A DNA stretch of 64,000 bases from Plantago elongata. Taxonomy: Eukaryota > Streptophyta > Magnoliopsida > Lamiales > Plantaginaceae. Location: the NCBI GenBank assembly GCA_036897095.1, contig JAYMSP010000036.1, positions 1-64,000 of the forward strand, given 5' to 3'. Made by a program: the position numbers and the translations under genes. Shown in pieces: positions 16,801-28,298 of the stretch. Numbering within the stretch: position 1 is the stretch's first letter; each line of letters opens with the position of its first letter. The notes beneath the pieces are model-generated. The model ran no database searches and was not told the DNA's origin. It saw nothing but the letters and a program-made list of their open reading frames with translations.

Positions 16801-18463
16801 AGAAACCAAAACATGTTTAGACCAGTTAAACTTGAGAACAGATGTGAAAGAGGACAAAGAACAGACAAAAAATTAACAGAATCTGGAACTTGCAACAGGA
16901 AACAAATGCAGCATATGGGTAAGCATCAACACACTACATCAATCGCATTCATTTGAACACAGATAACACCTCTTCCCAGCTTATATTTCTTGTTACTTCC
17001 ATGCTTGGTTTTTCAAAACAACTTATATGAAATACTTCCTAACCTTCCCACTTTGGTGCATCTGCTCGGAATCCAGTTCGTGTTGTCCATTTGGATCCTT
17101 AAACCTCTCATCTGCTATTGCCTTTAGACTCTTCTGCACATCAGCTGGTTGAAGTGCAGAAGAATGCTGCTGTTTCGCATAAATGACATCCTTTCCACCC
17201 ATCTTCACTCCGACAATAATATGAGTGCCAAACTTATTAATGAACCTGGAATGAGCAAAATGAAAATAAACAGGAATTAAAAATTTGAGCACCCAGTATT
17301 AATTGTAACAGGAAGGTGAAATAAGCACAATACTAGCATCTTCAGTAAGGCATGGATAAATATTGAGTCTGCATTCCCTAATAGAGTAAAACACTTGAGC
17401 TTTTAGCACTGATCTACAACATAATTGACTGGTCATGTTATTATATATTAGGTACGATGCACATGGGATGTTATTAATATAGAAAATTGATGGACTTTTG
17501 TACCCCAAGTGCATTGTCAGGTCTTAACATTAATTGTTTACATTCTAATGGTGGTTTAGCCAACCCACGTTGCTTCCCCACATCATCCCTGATAATAACA
17601 TTTGAGGCAAGTATAGGCAAGCACATGAAAACATGAGGACAAGAACAGCTTACATATTATGCAAGTACATACCGAAGCTCTTCCCAAGAAGGACAAGACA
17701 CGGGTTTTATTCTACAGAGGATCAAATAGAAATTTATGTGTAGGCATACCTTGCCAGCGAGGCTGGATCCCATGTCGATGGAACTTCCTTCTTTACATGG
17801 TCACAAAGCACCATATGTGATTTTTCAAGTGCAACACTGTACAGTGTTATAAACATTCCATCAAAAGCTAGAGTTTTGGTGTATGCAGCATCTTTTTGCC
17901 AACAACCAGAAAACTCAAACATAGCATTGAAGAGCCCGGAAGGAATTTTTCCAGTCAATGATAGCTCTTGATTCATTTGCTCTGACATCTGGAGGGTTAT
18001 AAAACAGATATCAAATGCTAGCGGAATAATCATATATGTAACATGAAACATACAACGGATGAACAATGGCATTCAATTAGTACACTCAAACACACAGACC
18101 ACAAGAAATTACACAATAACACTAAATGCATCTTTCGTAAAAATAAATGCAGAATAACATGCACCCTAATGGATGATCCTCAACAATGCACGGAATCAGA
18201 AATATACAAACCTGCTGGAAAGTCAGAACGTCTGAGCGAAACCTTGTCCGGTCTCCCTTATCACACTTAATCGCCCTTGAAACATTAGGTATCGAGATTC
18301 CACCTGGAAGAACAACCTCCCGCCCCTGATCCTCATCAATATCAATCAACCGCGAATCCCCCTTGCAATACTTCAATCTAAGATCCAACGAAATATCATA
18401 TCCACGCCCAATCGACTGGATGGCAACCATTGCCGCTTCTGCAGCTGGGAGCTTAAGTGCCAT
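13860..18463 (-). CDS. MACPF domain protein, CAD1/NSL1 family
   Basis: Seven coding exons on the minus strand: 18463-18212, 17988-17750, 17245-17044, 16250-16182, 16092-15906, 15641-15475 and 14540-13860. They join in frame to 598 residues, close to the ~600 of Arabidopsis relatives. The N-terminus is MALKLPAAEAAMVAIQSIGR. The MACPF signature FGTHIIVGVKMGG lies at residues 169-181. Later blocks QFLEFQLPRQWAPVFSDLP and GKRPVTGLRLYLEGNRSNRL are typical of the plant family that includes CAD1, NSL1 and At4g24290. CAD1 and NSL1 restrain salicylate-linked cell death and immunity. The sequence looks closest to the At4g24290-like member, whose role is not settled. The sixth intron uses a GC donor (see finding). 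No disruption is seen. Confidence 0.93.
15179..15419. mobile_element. Stowaway-type MITE in the sixth MACPF intron
   Basis: The left end CTCCCTCCGCCCCAAATTGG and right end CCAATTCGGGTCGGAGGGAG are terminal inverted repeats. AAGTCCC and GGGACTT extend the pairing inward. The left flank is TA and the right flank CA, so the TA target duplication has one substitution. At about 240 bp with an AT-rich middle, it is a typical Tc1/mariner-linked Stowaway element. It has no coding capacity. Confidence 0.85.
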
Positions 18464-19200
18464 TCTTCTTCAAACACTCCACTCTCTACCAAATCACTCA
18501 CATTCCTAAACTAACCTCCGAAAACTCTCCATCCGAATTCAACAACTACTAAACACGAAAACTCACATTCACTTCCTCACCAACTCTCACCTCCTTTTCT
18601 ACTAAACCAAGTCGCCAACTAGAGGCAATTTAAATTCCTCTCCTCCTAAAACCAAACAAAACCACAATTGTTTAAGTAGAGAACCCCATAACGATAACCA
18701 AAGCTTTTAAGGTATCAACCTCGAATCCGTCAGCACGCACACTCGTAATCGTACTCGATCCTCCAAATTCACAAATACTACTATAATAGCAAGCAAAGCC
18801 AACTGTATTCTATTTCTATAAGCTCCTACACACTCGGAAAGTTGTTTTACAGTATACCAGCATCAAACTCTTCGAAAACAGCAATGATATCTAGTCAAAA
18901 TTGAACAGCAAAACCCTAGGAACTCTCCACAGAAGAAATAATTAATTATTAATAATAATGAGGGTACATACATACATACATACGAGAAATGAAGGTGTGA
19001 ACGACGCAGTATTGTACAGCTATGAGCAGCCAAGGCTGTAGGTGATGGGGAAATGGAGCTGAAAACGATTAAACCCTAGATTTTCGTGGTCAGATTGAAG
19101 CGAAACTCAGATCTAGAGGAACATGGAGGAGCTTCTACTTTCTTATTTTTCTTGTTGAGAACAATGAAGAAGAATAATACTCTCAACTGAACAAACAAGG
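18464..19200 (-). promoter_or_regulatory. Leader and promoter region of the MACPF gene
   Basis: This stretch precedes the MACPF start codon. A telo-box, AAACCCTAGA, lies at 19071-19080. The neighbourhood (TCTAGATCTGAGTTTCGC read on the minus strand) looks like a plant 5'UTR. A leader intron between about 19000 and 18500 is likely, because the bases near the ATG do not resemble this leader, but I could not fix its ends. A (CATA)n tract lies at 18966-18984. Confidence 0.4.
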
Positions 19201-21011
19201 AAGATTTTATTCAACTGTCAAATTTGACTCAATCTCACTATCAATGTTTAATTTCCAAATTTGCTTTCCAGTGATCATCATATATTAATTATATGGACCA
19301 TGTACACATTATTTATTAATAACTTTTCTACATATAATCATCACAAGTTAATTAGTATATTTAAACTCGAAACAAAAATAATAACGAGTAGAATATTTAT
19401 TTTGTTACGATTAAATTATATTATTTTAAAATAATATTTTTTAAATAAAATATTACAATTACATAATTAGACATGTCAAAATTAATCATCAATAAATTCG
19501 TTAGACTCAATCATCATTTTTATACAGAGAATAAAACCACTCATTTTAAATAATGGAACTCGTAAACTTCCGATTACGAAGTGTCTCAGTTCGTCACCTG
19601 GTCTTAATATTTTGAATAGAATGAAATCAATTTATATATGGTTGTTAGGTGGAATTAGTTTACCGGAATTGTATGAAGGGAATTTGAGATAAGATATGTA
19701 AAATTTTGTTTCATTTGGAAAAAGAATAGTGATGATGATAATGATGAGTAAAGGTTGAGTGGTTTCTAAATTGGGTTGAAAATGTTGAACGTGGAAGTGT
19801 GCGGGTGATTTTGGAATTATTGCAAATCAAAATTGGGACAAGGACAGGAGTGAATAGATGACCACTTTTTAAGTTGAAATTCAAAGTTTAGGACGAGTGA
19901 TTATTGCTATAACTTATTCTAATTGTCTTGTTCTTTCCTTACCAGGTTTCTCCTTTAGAGGAAAAAGAAAACAATGGGAGATTTTGTTCCTTCAATATTA
20001 GCAAATTTTATCTGCAGTTTTTAGCTCAACAATTCCATGCGAATCAAGCAAATTCTAAATTTTGACTCCTCTTTTATATACATCTCCTTTAATTATTGTT
20101 AGGAAGTGATTGCTCAACCACACTATGGTAGTAGCACTAGCATTAATTGTGCATATACACGTTCTAAAATTTTAAAGAGTTTAAATTGATTGAAAATTTT
20201 TTTATCTATAAATTCTTTGAAGTGAAGCTTGTTTGATTTGAAATATTTTTAGGATATTTAACCTGCTAAGAAGTGTTACAATGCACATATAAATGAGGAG
20301 ATAAAGTGAGAGAAGAACATGTATTTGTCTGTGTATTCAATGTCATTCTGAAATCCGTCAACCAATAACATATTGGTCCACTTCGTCATATTTTATAATA
20401 CTATTAATTTACATTTTAACGTATTTTAAAATTAAAATAGAAAATATAGTAGTCCAACTCGAAAAACACGTGAGATACTTACAAGTCTGGCATAGTTGAG
20501 AGGACACGCTCAAAATTGGATCTGGGTCGTCACTTATAAAGTCGATCGAATGGATCCAGTGACATAATCGAATTTAAGTGAATAATCCAATATTTATGCT
20601 TCCCCATCTGTTCGGGTAACAAACATAACATGTCATATATGTACCTTTCTTCCGTTTTCTTCTTTTGGTCCTCGATAGAATGTCACCAAACTGTATGCAT
20701 TAATTGTTCTTTCCGTCCAGCCATTGGACGTGACGTTACAGTGTTTTAATGATGGAAGAACAATCAATACTGCTCAAATCTTGCAAATTCAATACACCCC
20801 TCCAGTCTTACAAATCTGTCCAAAGTACCCCAAAAATGTTCCCAATTCTGCTAGTTCCCTTGAATAAATCGGATACAAAGTCATTCACCGGTCGATACAA
20901 TTAACAAACTCTTCAATGAAGCATACCCCAATGAAATACTTCAATGGAGTATATCTTAACCCAGTATCCGGTTAAGTAGTCAACCATACTATCATGAGTT
21001 TGGAATGTAAA
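19201..21011. other. AT-rich spacer
   Basis: No gene, RNA gene or well-formed transposon was recognised. Open frames are short and unlike known families. Confidence 0.4.
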
Positions 21012-21230
21012 TACTCCATCTGTCCCGTATTCATCTGTCTGTAGGGTCGGACATAAATATTTAAAAAAAATGAATAAAGTAGAAGATGTGGTGATAAAGT
21101 ATGAGAGATGGTGATAAGTAGAAAAAGAATGAATAAAGTATGACAAATAGTGATTAAAGTAAGAGATATGATGTATAAAATATAAGACGAATTTTTCCAT
21201 TTTAGGGATGAAAAGATTGTTGGAATTTTC
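21012..21230. mobile_element. Eroded Stowaway-like MITE
   Basis: The stretch starts CTCCATCTGTCCCGTATTC, a diverged CTCCCTCCGTCCC end. It continues with the GAATAAAGTA, GATAAAGTATGAGAGATG and GTGATTAAAGTAAGAGAT motifs that recur inside these MITEs in this window (compare 59217-59452). The right end is not clear, so the boundary is approximate. Confidence 0.45.
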
Positions 21231-21574
21231 AATTAATGTGTGTTGTATCTTCAATTACTCAAATGAAAAAAAATAGTTCGTCTTGTTGTGCAATTTGCCA
21301 AATGATCTTTGTTAGGTTTCGAGTAGCCCCTGAACTTTAAGTGTGTTATAATGTGCCCCATATAGTTATAAACACTATAAATACTTCTGATTAGGTGTGT
21401 GATGCACACTCCGACTATGAGTCTCGATAACCTAGGTGCAACTCTCAACACATTTAAAGTTCATGGTGTAACTCGCACCTAGCAAAGATTACGGGGCAGG
21501 CCGCACAAAACAAGTAAGGGCAAAACAATTTTTGACCAATTGTGACAAATGCAGTAGTAACTAAACTGCAAATT

Positions 21575-22550
21575 TTTTTCCTGGTACACTATAGTGAGAC
21601 AGTTCCTTATTTTATACGGTAGAAGGATCGTGTTCAATTTCAATACGCTACAACAACTACTCTCGAAATGTATGTTCTCCGGTCAATTTTCCGGTTAAAG
21701 TGATGATGTGGCCCGATTTCCCCCTAAAATACGTATATTGATCGTATTTGAGTGAGTGTGACCAAAAAAAAAAAGAAAAATACATTATGCTGATACGTGT
21801 CGCAATTTCGGACAAAATAAATTAAAGAAAATATTTTTTTTGGTCTTTATTTCTTATTCTCTTTAAAATTTTAAATTTATATGTTTGTTTTTTTAATCTT
21901 CCATGGAAGCTCAATCAATGGAGGGCACTTGTCAATTTCTTGTAATTTATGGGTATAAATTATTTAATATAATTTTAAAATATTTTGAAATAATTAAATT
22001 TTCTTTTTACATTTTGTTACATATAAAATAAATCAAAAATGAAATTTGCTACAATAAACCTTCAACTGAGATTTTGAATTCTAGCAAGTAATTCTTCTTT
22101 TTTAGTGTAGCAAATCGCATTTTTAAAATTTATTTTTATTTTATATATTTATTTTATATGTAATAAAATATAAAATATTTTTCATTACTTTTCTTATTTA
22201 CTAAAATTTAGAAAATTAATAGTTATAATTTTACTTATATCTTTATTTCATTTTAAAATTTATTTTATATTTTTTAAATAAAATATCCATATTTAACAAA
22301 ATTGTGACACGTGTCCACATAATGTATTTTTCTTTTTATTTTTTAGTCAATATCGCTCAAATACGATCAATATACGTATTTTTTTAGGGGGGGAATCAAA
22401 ATTCCGGCTGCCACATCATCAATTTAGCCGGAAAATTAATCGGAGTACATAAATTTTGTGAGTGATTATTATAATGCATTGAAATTGGATAACTATGCTC
22501 TTCCATATCAAAAATGAAACTTTCCGTACCAATTTTCTTTTCTTTTGCCT
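21575..22550. mobile_element. Non-autonomous DNA transposon with long terminal inverted repeats (Mutator-like)
   Basis: The two ends are inverted copies of each other over roughly 230-250 bp each. For example, GATGATGTGG at about 21703 faces CCACATCATC near 22412, CGTATATTGATCGTATTTGA near 21732 faces its complement near 22357, and TACATTATG near 21781 faces CATAATGTA near 22318. Weaker inverted similarity continues outward to about GGTACACTATAG (21582) and TTTCCGTACC (22530). The interior is very AT-rich with no coding frame. Long inverted ends suggest a Mutator-derived MITE. A clear target duplication was not seen, so the superfamily is uncertain. Confidence 0.7.
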
Positions 22551-22887
22551 AAATAAACCTTCAATCCATATTTTTCTCATTCTACAATCTTATGGCAGAG
22601 ACACATTCATCTAGAAATGCAAATCTTGCAAATGAAATCCATATTTATGATTCAAATCAATCCACGCGGCTAAATAAGGAACGGAGTAAAACGTTTTACA
22701 TTCCATTCAACGTACTCTTTTACCATTGGGATAATATAATAACCAGCTCATGTAGTCAAATGTATTTGTCCTGTTACTACCCTTCAAGATCCTTCTCCTT
22801 CTCCCATCTCTTCCCCTAGGGTTTGTAGCATGTAGAGGATAGCCTTTTCACAAGCAAATCCCGTAAAAGAGGCCGCACAAAATCGAA

Positions 22888-23283
22888 ATGAAAGGTTACA
22901 GCAAGATCGAAAGCCTCCAAAACCAAGAACCTCCGGATTCTTTCTCTTTTCAACCAACCGATGCCGATCCTTCTGCAGAAATGGATGCACCACAATATCG
23001 CAGAAACTATTCCTCCATAACGCCGTCGAGGCAAGGGTCTTTGCTGAAAAAGGCTCTTTCAATAAGGAGAACCACGTCTGTTAACGATAGATATTGTAGG
23101 ATTCATCGTCAACATGCAGTTTTACCTGTTGATGATGGGGATTATGATGATCATAATGGTGATGAGGTTGCAGAAGAAACGGATAGCTGCGACACTGGAT
23201 CTGCTGCTACGAAAGATAAGAAGGTTGGCAAAGGAGGGAAACGGCTCTTGAAAGCTTGTAAACGTATATTTCGACGACATTAA
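22888..23283 (+). CDS. Small basic protein of unknown function
   Basis: A single-exon open frame of 131 residues starts MKGYSKIESLQNQEPPDSFS. A central motif, RQGSLLKKALSIRRTTSV followed by RYCRIHRQH, looks like a conserved short plant motif. An acidic stretch (DDGDYDDHNGDE) follows, then a Lys/Arg-rich C-terminus, GKRLLKACKRIFRRH. The basic amphipathic tail could bind membranes or nucleic acid, but that is inference. No signal peptide or membrane span is seen. Similar small proteins ending in LLKACKRIF-like tails occur in other plants without assigned function. Coding status is supported by composition and single-frame length. Confidence 0.65.
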   Translation: MKGYSKIESLQNQEPPDSFSFQPTDADPSAEMDAPQYRRNYSSITPSRQGSLLKKALSIRRTTSVNDRYCRIHRQHAVLPVDDGDYDDHNGDEVAEETDSCDTGSAATKDKKVGKGGKRLLKACKRIFRRH

Positions 23284-25319
23284 ATATCCTTTACGTCGGA
23301 TCAATCTGCTATTATTAATCACGCCGAGTTGTCTTCTCTAATGTATCAGACAAAATTACAGTTTCTAATGTGTCAGACAAGATTGCAATTTTCGTGGCAG
23401 TTGTAATAAGATTATATCTTCTTGTTAAATGCATGTAAAGTGTAAAACTAATTGTATAAATCCTTAGCAGTCTGTCTAAAGAGTTTTACAACAAGTGTGC
23501 TTGTTATGTTTGGTGGAAGTATTCCTTTTGAACAATGATATTGCATATAAAACAATCCATTAATAGGAGTCGAGAGCACAAGTTATACTCCCAACAAAAT
23601 AATTACTATGAAAACAGAAATACAAAGTTCAAATCAACGAGCAAGTTCTAGCACGTTACTATAGAATTAACCACAACCAATTACAACCATCTAACTTAAC
23701 ACAATTTATATGTCAAAACCTGGAGGTCCTTTAACACCATGGAAAGCACAAGGGCACCTCAAACATCTCATCGTCCACACCAAAACGGGATCTCTAACAC
23801 CATAGAAAGTACAATCCTTCAGGGTGTAGTTTGTACAGTAGGCAATCATGAAAGGAGCGAAATTTTAAATGCATACTTGCACTTGTAAGGCCCGGCTAAG
23901 GTCCTGTGCGGGCTGAGTCAACCGCACAGGATCCCTCAAAATAAAAGGGCCCCATATTATATATGTATATGTATATCTATATATAAAATGTACAATTATG
24001 CCAATGTTGTTTGAGTTGTTTGATGGTCATTAAATAGGTTTAAAAGGTCTTCTTGTAATAAAGTTTACGTGATCGACACTGTAAATCCCCATTTCTTTTA
24101 ATTTTCCTTACTTCTTTGTTCTCTCTACTCTTCTATATTTTCTTACACATTTTTATCCTTCAAGTTTATTATGCTTTCCCTTTATTCCTTTCACATTTTA
24201 AACTTAGATATATATCATTATCATAATAAATTTATAAAAATTAAATATAAAAGTGAGAAATAATTTTCTCTTTCATTATTATTTGAAATATTTATATTTG
24301 TCTAAACTTATTATCTAGTAATAATATGAGTTTTTTTTTTATACAATAATTTTACAATTATAGTGATTTGCGATTCATTTTCATATATTTTCCTTTCACA
24401 TTTTCAATATGTTGTTTTACATGTATCTTTTAACAAAATATTTAAAAGTATGATTTTTTTTCATAATATAAAACTCTCACGTTTCAACTCCATCTTTCCA
24501 TATTCATTTTTTATCTGTCTCAAGTTTATCTTCTCATAACTTAAATGAAAAATATTTATACTACTTTATACACTATCTCTTCCACTTTAATCATTGTTTG
24601 TAATATTATATTCACTATTTCTACTTTATCTCTATCTTTTCTACTTTTTTCAAAATTTGTGTTAAAATTTATTTTTGCATTTTTATTTCATTCTTTTTTA
24701 ATTTTAAAAAATAATAAAGTTTACTTTGCTATTAGTCAAGGCCTTATTTTAAATTGGTACAGAGCCCCTTAAATCTCCGAGACGGCCGCCCTGTTGTAAG
24801 ATAGAACTCAAGCCACGATGAATTCTGTCTTGCGCTCCTGCCAAGATCAAATTCAGCTGCAGATTGTCCTGTAGTAAAAGAGAGCTGCAGTGTTTCTAGC
24901 AACTGCGAAAAACAATTATGCTGAATGTTATTTCTAGGCGAATAATAGATATGAGAGCTTCCTACTGCAAAAATAATTGCTCTTTTATGTATCTATCAGA
25001 GAATTTGAGATACACAGTCCAAACAGTTGCACATATTAGATCTGTTTATGCCTAGTAAAAGGAAAATTTGATAGCTGCATACTTACATTTGCTTCACGAA
25101 TGCTCAAACCAACCCAAAATTTGAAAAGCTAGTGATAATGCCAAAGTGAATAGCCTTTTGTAACAATTGATCATTTACAAAATCACATAAATTGCTCTGG
25201 CATTATCACTAGCCAATTCAAAAATGCCAACTATTGCATTTAGCACCAACTTTACCGCTTTCATGTCTTTTCTTAGAAGTATTGTTCCCTGGCCCCATCC
25301 GCTTTACTCTGTTTAGAAC
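23284..25319. other. Spacer with transposon-like AT-rich block
   Basis: At 23901-23932 the 10-bp arms TCCTGTGCGG and CCGCACAGGA form a perfect hairpin around a GCTGAGTCAA loop. It is followed by AAAGGGCCCC, and about 850 bases later GAGCCCCTTAAATCTCCGAG (24763-24782) reads like the opposite end of the same repeat. The block between is very AT-rich. This may be an old non-coding transposable element, but no target duplication was confirmed. The PPR 3'UTR should lie just left of 25320. Confidence 0.35.
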
Positions 25320-27365
25320 TCAACTTAGGGTTGATCTGAGTTGAACGAATCTCTCAGCTTCCTCTGTTTGACCCAAGCGAGTGAATAAATTGATCAGGAT
25401 AGAGTAATGCTCTTCAGATGCTTTGATTTTACACTTTCGAGTCATCAAAGTAAAGAATTCTCGTGCTTCTTCCATAAGTCCAGCCTCCTCACAGATACGC
25501 AGAACAACATTGAATGTGAACTGGTTTGGAGAAAAACCACCTGATATCATCTTCCTGAAAAGACCGATAGCTTCTCTGTACTGACAATTGCATCCATATG
25601 CCTCGATGACTGCGGTCCATGTCATTGAGCCTTTAACATGAATGGCATCAAAAACCAGCTTTGACTTGTTAATATCTCCAAACTTCCCATACATTTTCAC
25701 AATTTCAGCAGACACAAAAGGGATCGAATCCAATTGCTTTCTCAAAGCGTGTGCATGGATTTCCTTTCCAAGTTTTCCAGCTCTGAGTTTACTGCAGATG
25801 TTTGATATCCTTGCAATTGTAACTGAGTCTGGCCTGTATTTGGACAACTGCATTAAGCGAAACACATCTAGTGCTTCATGCAAGCATTGACCTTCTATAT
25901 AACATTCAATCATGGCAGTCCATGATATAACATTCTTATGTTCCATACTGTCGAATACCCTTGAGCAATATTGCAAAACTCTGCACTTTGAGTACATCAT
26001 CATTAAGGACGTAGATATAGATACACCTGGGGAAAATCCATTCTTTATGGCGAAAGCATGAAGCTCTTTTCCTTGTTTCAACGCCTTCAACGTTCCACAA
26101 ACAGGAAGAACAGTGGCAACTGTCACCAAGTCCGGCTTGAACCCTTCTTGTTGCATCCAGACAAGTGATCGTAGAGCCTGCTCTAGTCTACCAGACGCAA
26201 CATAGCCAGATACTAGAGCAGTCCAAGAAACAGTGTTTCTCTCCATTGACCCGTAAAAGACCTTCCTCCCAGACTCCAAATCTCCACATTTGCAATACAT
26301 GTCAACCAAGCCTGCCTGTATAAACACCCGTGTCGAGTAATCCTTCTTTTTAATAACATAAGCATGAACTTCCCGACCTAATTTTCGAGCAGAAACATCC
26401 CCAACCACCGGAAGAATAGTGGTCAATATAACTGAATTAACTTCAACACCCTCACTCGCCATCCACCTCGTGTACTCCAACGCCTCTCTCTGCAACATAT
26501 TATGAGCAAAACCCGCAATCATCGCTCCCCACAAAACAACATCCTTCTCCTCAACCTCCTCAAACAACTCGCATGCAAGCCTAATCTTACCACACTTAAA
26601 GTACATATCAATCAAACTAGTCTTAACTATACAACTCCCCAACAACCCATTCTTAACCAACACCCCATGAGTCTTCAACCCCTGTCGAAAAGCCTTTGCC
26701 CCAGCCAAGCTCTTAATCAAACAAGAAAAGCTATACACATTCAACTCCACACCAGAAGCACGCATTTCCATGAACCAAGCAAGCACCTCACGATAATTAC
26801 GCCCACCCAACACCACATTCCCCCTCAGCAAAGCATTCCAAGGCTCCACACTCCTCACGCGCATTTTCTCAAACACCTTCTGCGCATCCTCAGTCGACCC
26901 ACACCCAGTATACATTTGCACAATCTTCTTCTGCAAGAACTCATTTTCCTCGAGACCATTTATCCTCAAATGCACATGAATCGTTCTCGCGGCATCAATG
27001 GACTTAACTCTAATGCAAGCGTTAATAAGGGATGAAAAAGTAGTGACATTTACGGGAATCCCACGATGGTCTAGGTAATCCAGAATGGCAAGAGCCTCTT
27101 TGAGCTTGTTCTTCTGGGCGAATCTCTGAATGTCTTTGTAAATGGCATGTGGGTTCTTGTTATGGATAGGGATAGAATTGGGGAAGAGTTTGTTTTCCTT
27201 GAATTTTTTGGGTTTTAATCGTTTTGAAGGTGTGGTTGGATAAAGATACGTTTTTGATGCTTCGAGCTTGGAAATGACATTGTTGTTGCGTTGGAGTTTT
27301 GTTGGAGGTGGATGGAGATGATGAGAGGGGTTAGAGTTGAGAGTGAAATTGCTCAGTGCCACCAT
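25320..27365 (-). CDS. Plastid-type PPR protein, At1g71460-like (PCMP-A3)
   Basis: An intronless frame carries a long run of pentatricopeptide repeats, which bind organelle RNA base by base and act in RNA editing, processing or stability. The frame opens at 27503 (727 residues), but I prefer the ATG at 27365 (MVALSNFTLN), giving 681 residues. From memory the Arabidopsis homologue is about 690, and the bases upstream look like leader. The Ser/Pro/Asn-rich first ~60 residues fit a transit peptide. Repeat-like units include LKTSLIDMYFKCGKIRLA-type and VSWTALVSGYVASGRLEQAL segments. There is no E or DYW tail, as expected for this PLS-type member. It closely follows my memory of At1g71460 throughout (e.g. 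GLKTH.., VILTTILPV, PFVSA.I.KMYGK). No disruption is seen. Confidence 0.92.
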   Translation of the reverse strand: MVALSNFTLNSNPSHHLHPPPTKLQRNNNVISKLEASKTYLYPTTPSKRLKPKKFKENKLFPNSIPIHNKNPHAIYKDIQRFAQKNKLKEALAILDYLDHRGIPVNVTTFSSLINACIRVKSIDAARTIHVHLRINGLEENEFLQKKIVQMYTGCGSTEDAQKVFEKMRVRSVEPWNALLRGNVVLGGRNYREVLAWFMEMRASGVELNVYSFSCLIKSLAGAKAFRQGLKTHGVLVKNGLLGSCIVKTSLIDMYFKCGKIRLACELFEEVEEKDVVLWGAMIAGFAHNMLQREALEYTRWMASEGVEVNSVILTTILPVVGDVSARKLGREVHAYVIKKKDYSTRVFIQAGLVDMYCKCGDLESGRKVFYGSMERNTVSWTALVSGYVASGRLEQALRSLVWMQQEGFKPDLVTVATVLPVCGTLKALKQGKELHAFAIKNGFSPGVSISTSLMMMYSKCRVLQYCSRVFDSMEHKNVISWTAMIECYIEGQCLHEALDVFRLMQLSKYRPDSVTIARISNICSKLRAGKLGKEIHAHALRKQLDSIPFVSAEIVKMYGKFGDINKSKLVFDAIHVKGSMTWTAVIEAYGCNCQYREAIGLFRKMISGGFSPNQFTFNVVLRICEEAGLMEEAREFFTLMTRKCKIKASEEHYSILINLFTRLGQTEEAERFVQLRSTLS

Positions 27366-27503
27366 AGCTGTGTTGCAGAAATGGTTTAACTGCAAAGGAT
27401 GATTGGGGACTAGAAGATAACAGATACCTTGCCAGTAGCAGGACAAATCAACATTTCGTTCTATATATATTGCCACCGAGTTAAGTAATGGAGTAAAATT
27501 CAT

Positions 27504-28298
27504 TGTTATTTCGAAAAAATAATATTTATATTGAACTTTAACCTTTTTATAAATCTTATAATGTCAAACCATTGATTAAGTAACTAGTTGCAGAGAGGAA
27601 GCTCAAATGAACGAGTTGAGCTGAGTTGCCCTTGTGCGTTGACACATACTAATATTACAATTACAGTTTATTGATGCCGTGCAATCGGTGTTGATTAACG
27701 AAGTTGAGTCGAATAGGGTACTCTATTGCTCGAGTTCGACACAAGATGTAGTTGCATCCTGTCTTGAGCTGACTCGTTAATATGACGGGTAACATTAATA
27801 CAATATAATGCTTGAAATTTTACTTGATGACGTATGAATATTTTATATGAGTATAAATACACTTGAGTAGGCGAAAAATAATCCTTCCTCATGATTTTTA
27901 CCGAATAAATACCAATAACCGCAGTTGGGATTTTAAACTCATCAAATTTTCTGTTAGAAGAAAATAACTTTCAACCATCCATTGCCGAACCTACTCTGCA
28001 TATTATTTGCTATATTTTCTCAGGTACAATAACAATATATGATGGGTGTTTATTCACGGTCACGGACAACATGAAATAGGAATATCCCAAGTCCCAAATG
28101 AATAGGGAGAAATCTCAAACATCGACCGGCAACGAAAATTCATCACAAATTACCACCAAAATTAGCAATCAAATCCTAACAGAACCTGTTTTCCCTCTAA
28201 TACTCATCTCTCCCCGTGCTTTATATAATCATCATCACACACATACCTCTTTACTTCTCTTCCAACGGCTGGCAATTTTCGCATATTCTAATGCTATA
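27504..28298. promoter_or_regulatory. Divergent promoter region between the PPR and PB1 genes
   Basis: The PPR gene (-) and PB1 gene (+) are transcribed away from each other across about 930 bases. A TATA box TTATATAA lies at 28221-28228, about 70 bases before the PB1 start. Any PPR control elements lie nearer 27500, but no clear box is visible. Confidence 0.5.

Noticed and set aside
26502-27035. 177-codon plus-strand frame opposite the PPR gene
   Set aside because: Antisense shadow of a strong PPR coding frame; low-complexity sequence without family features.
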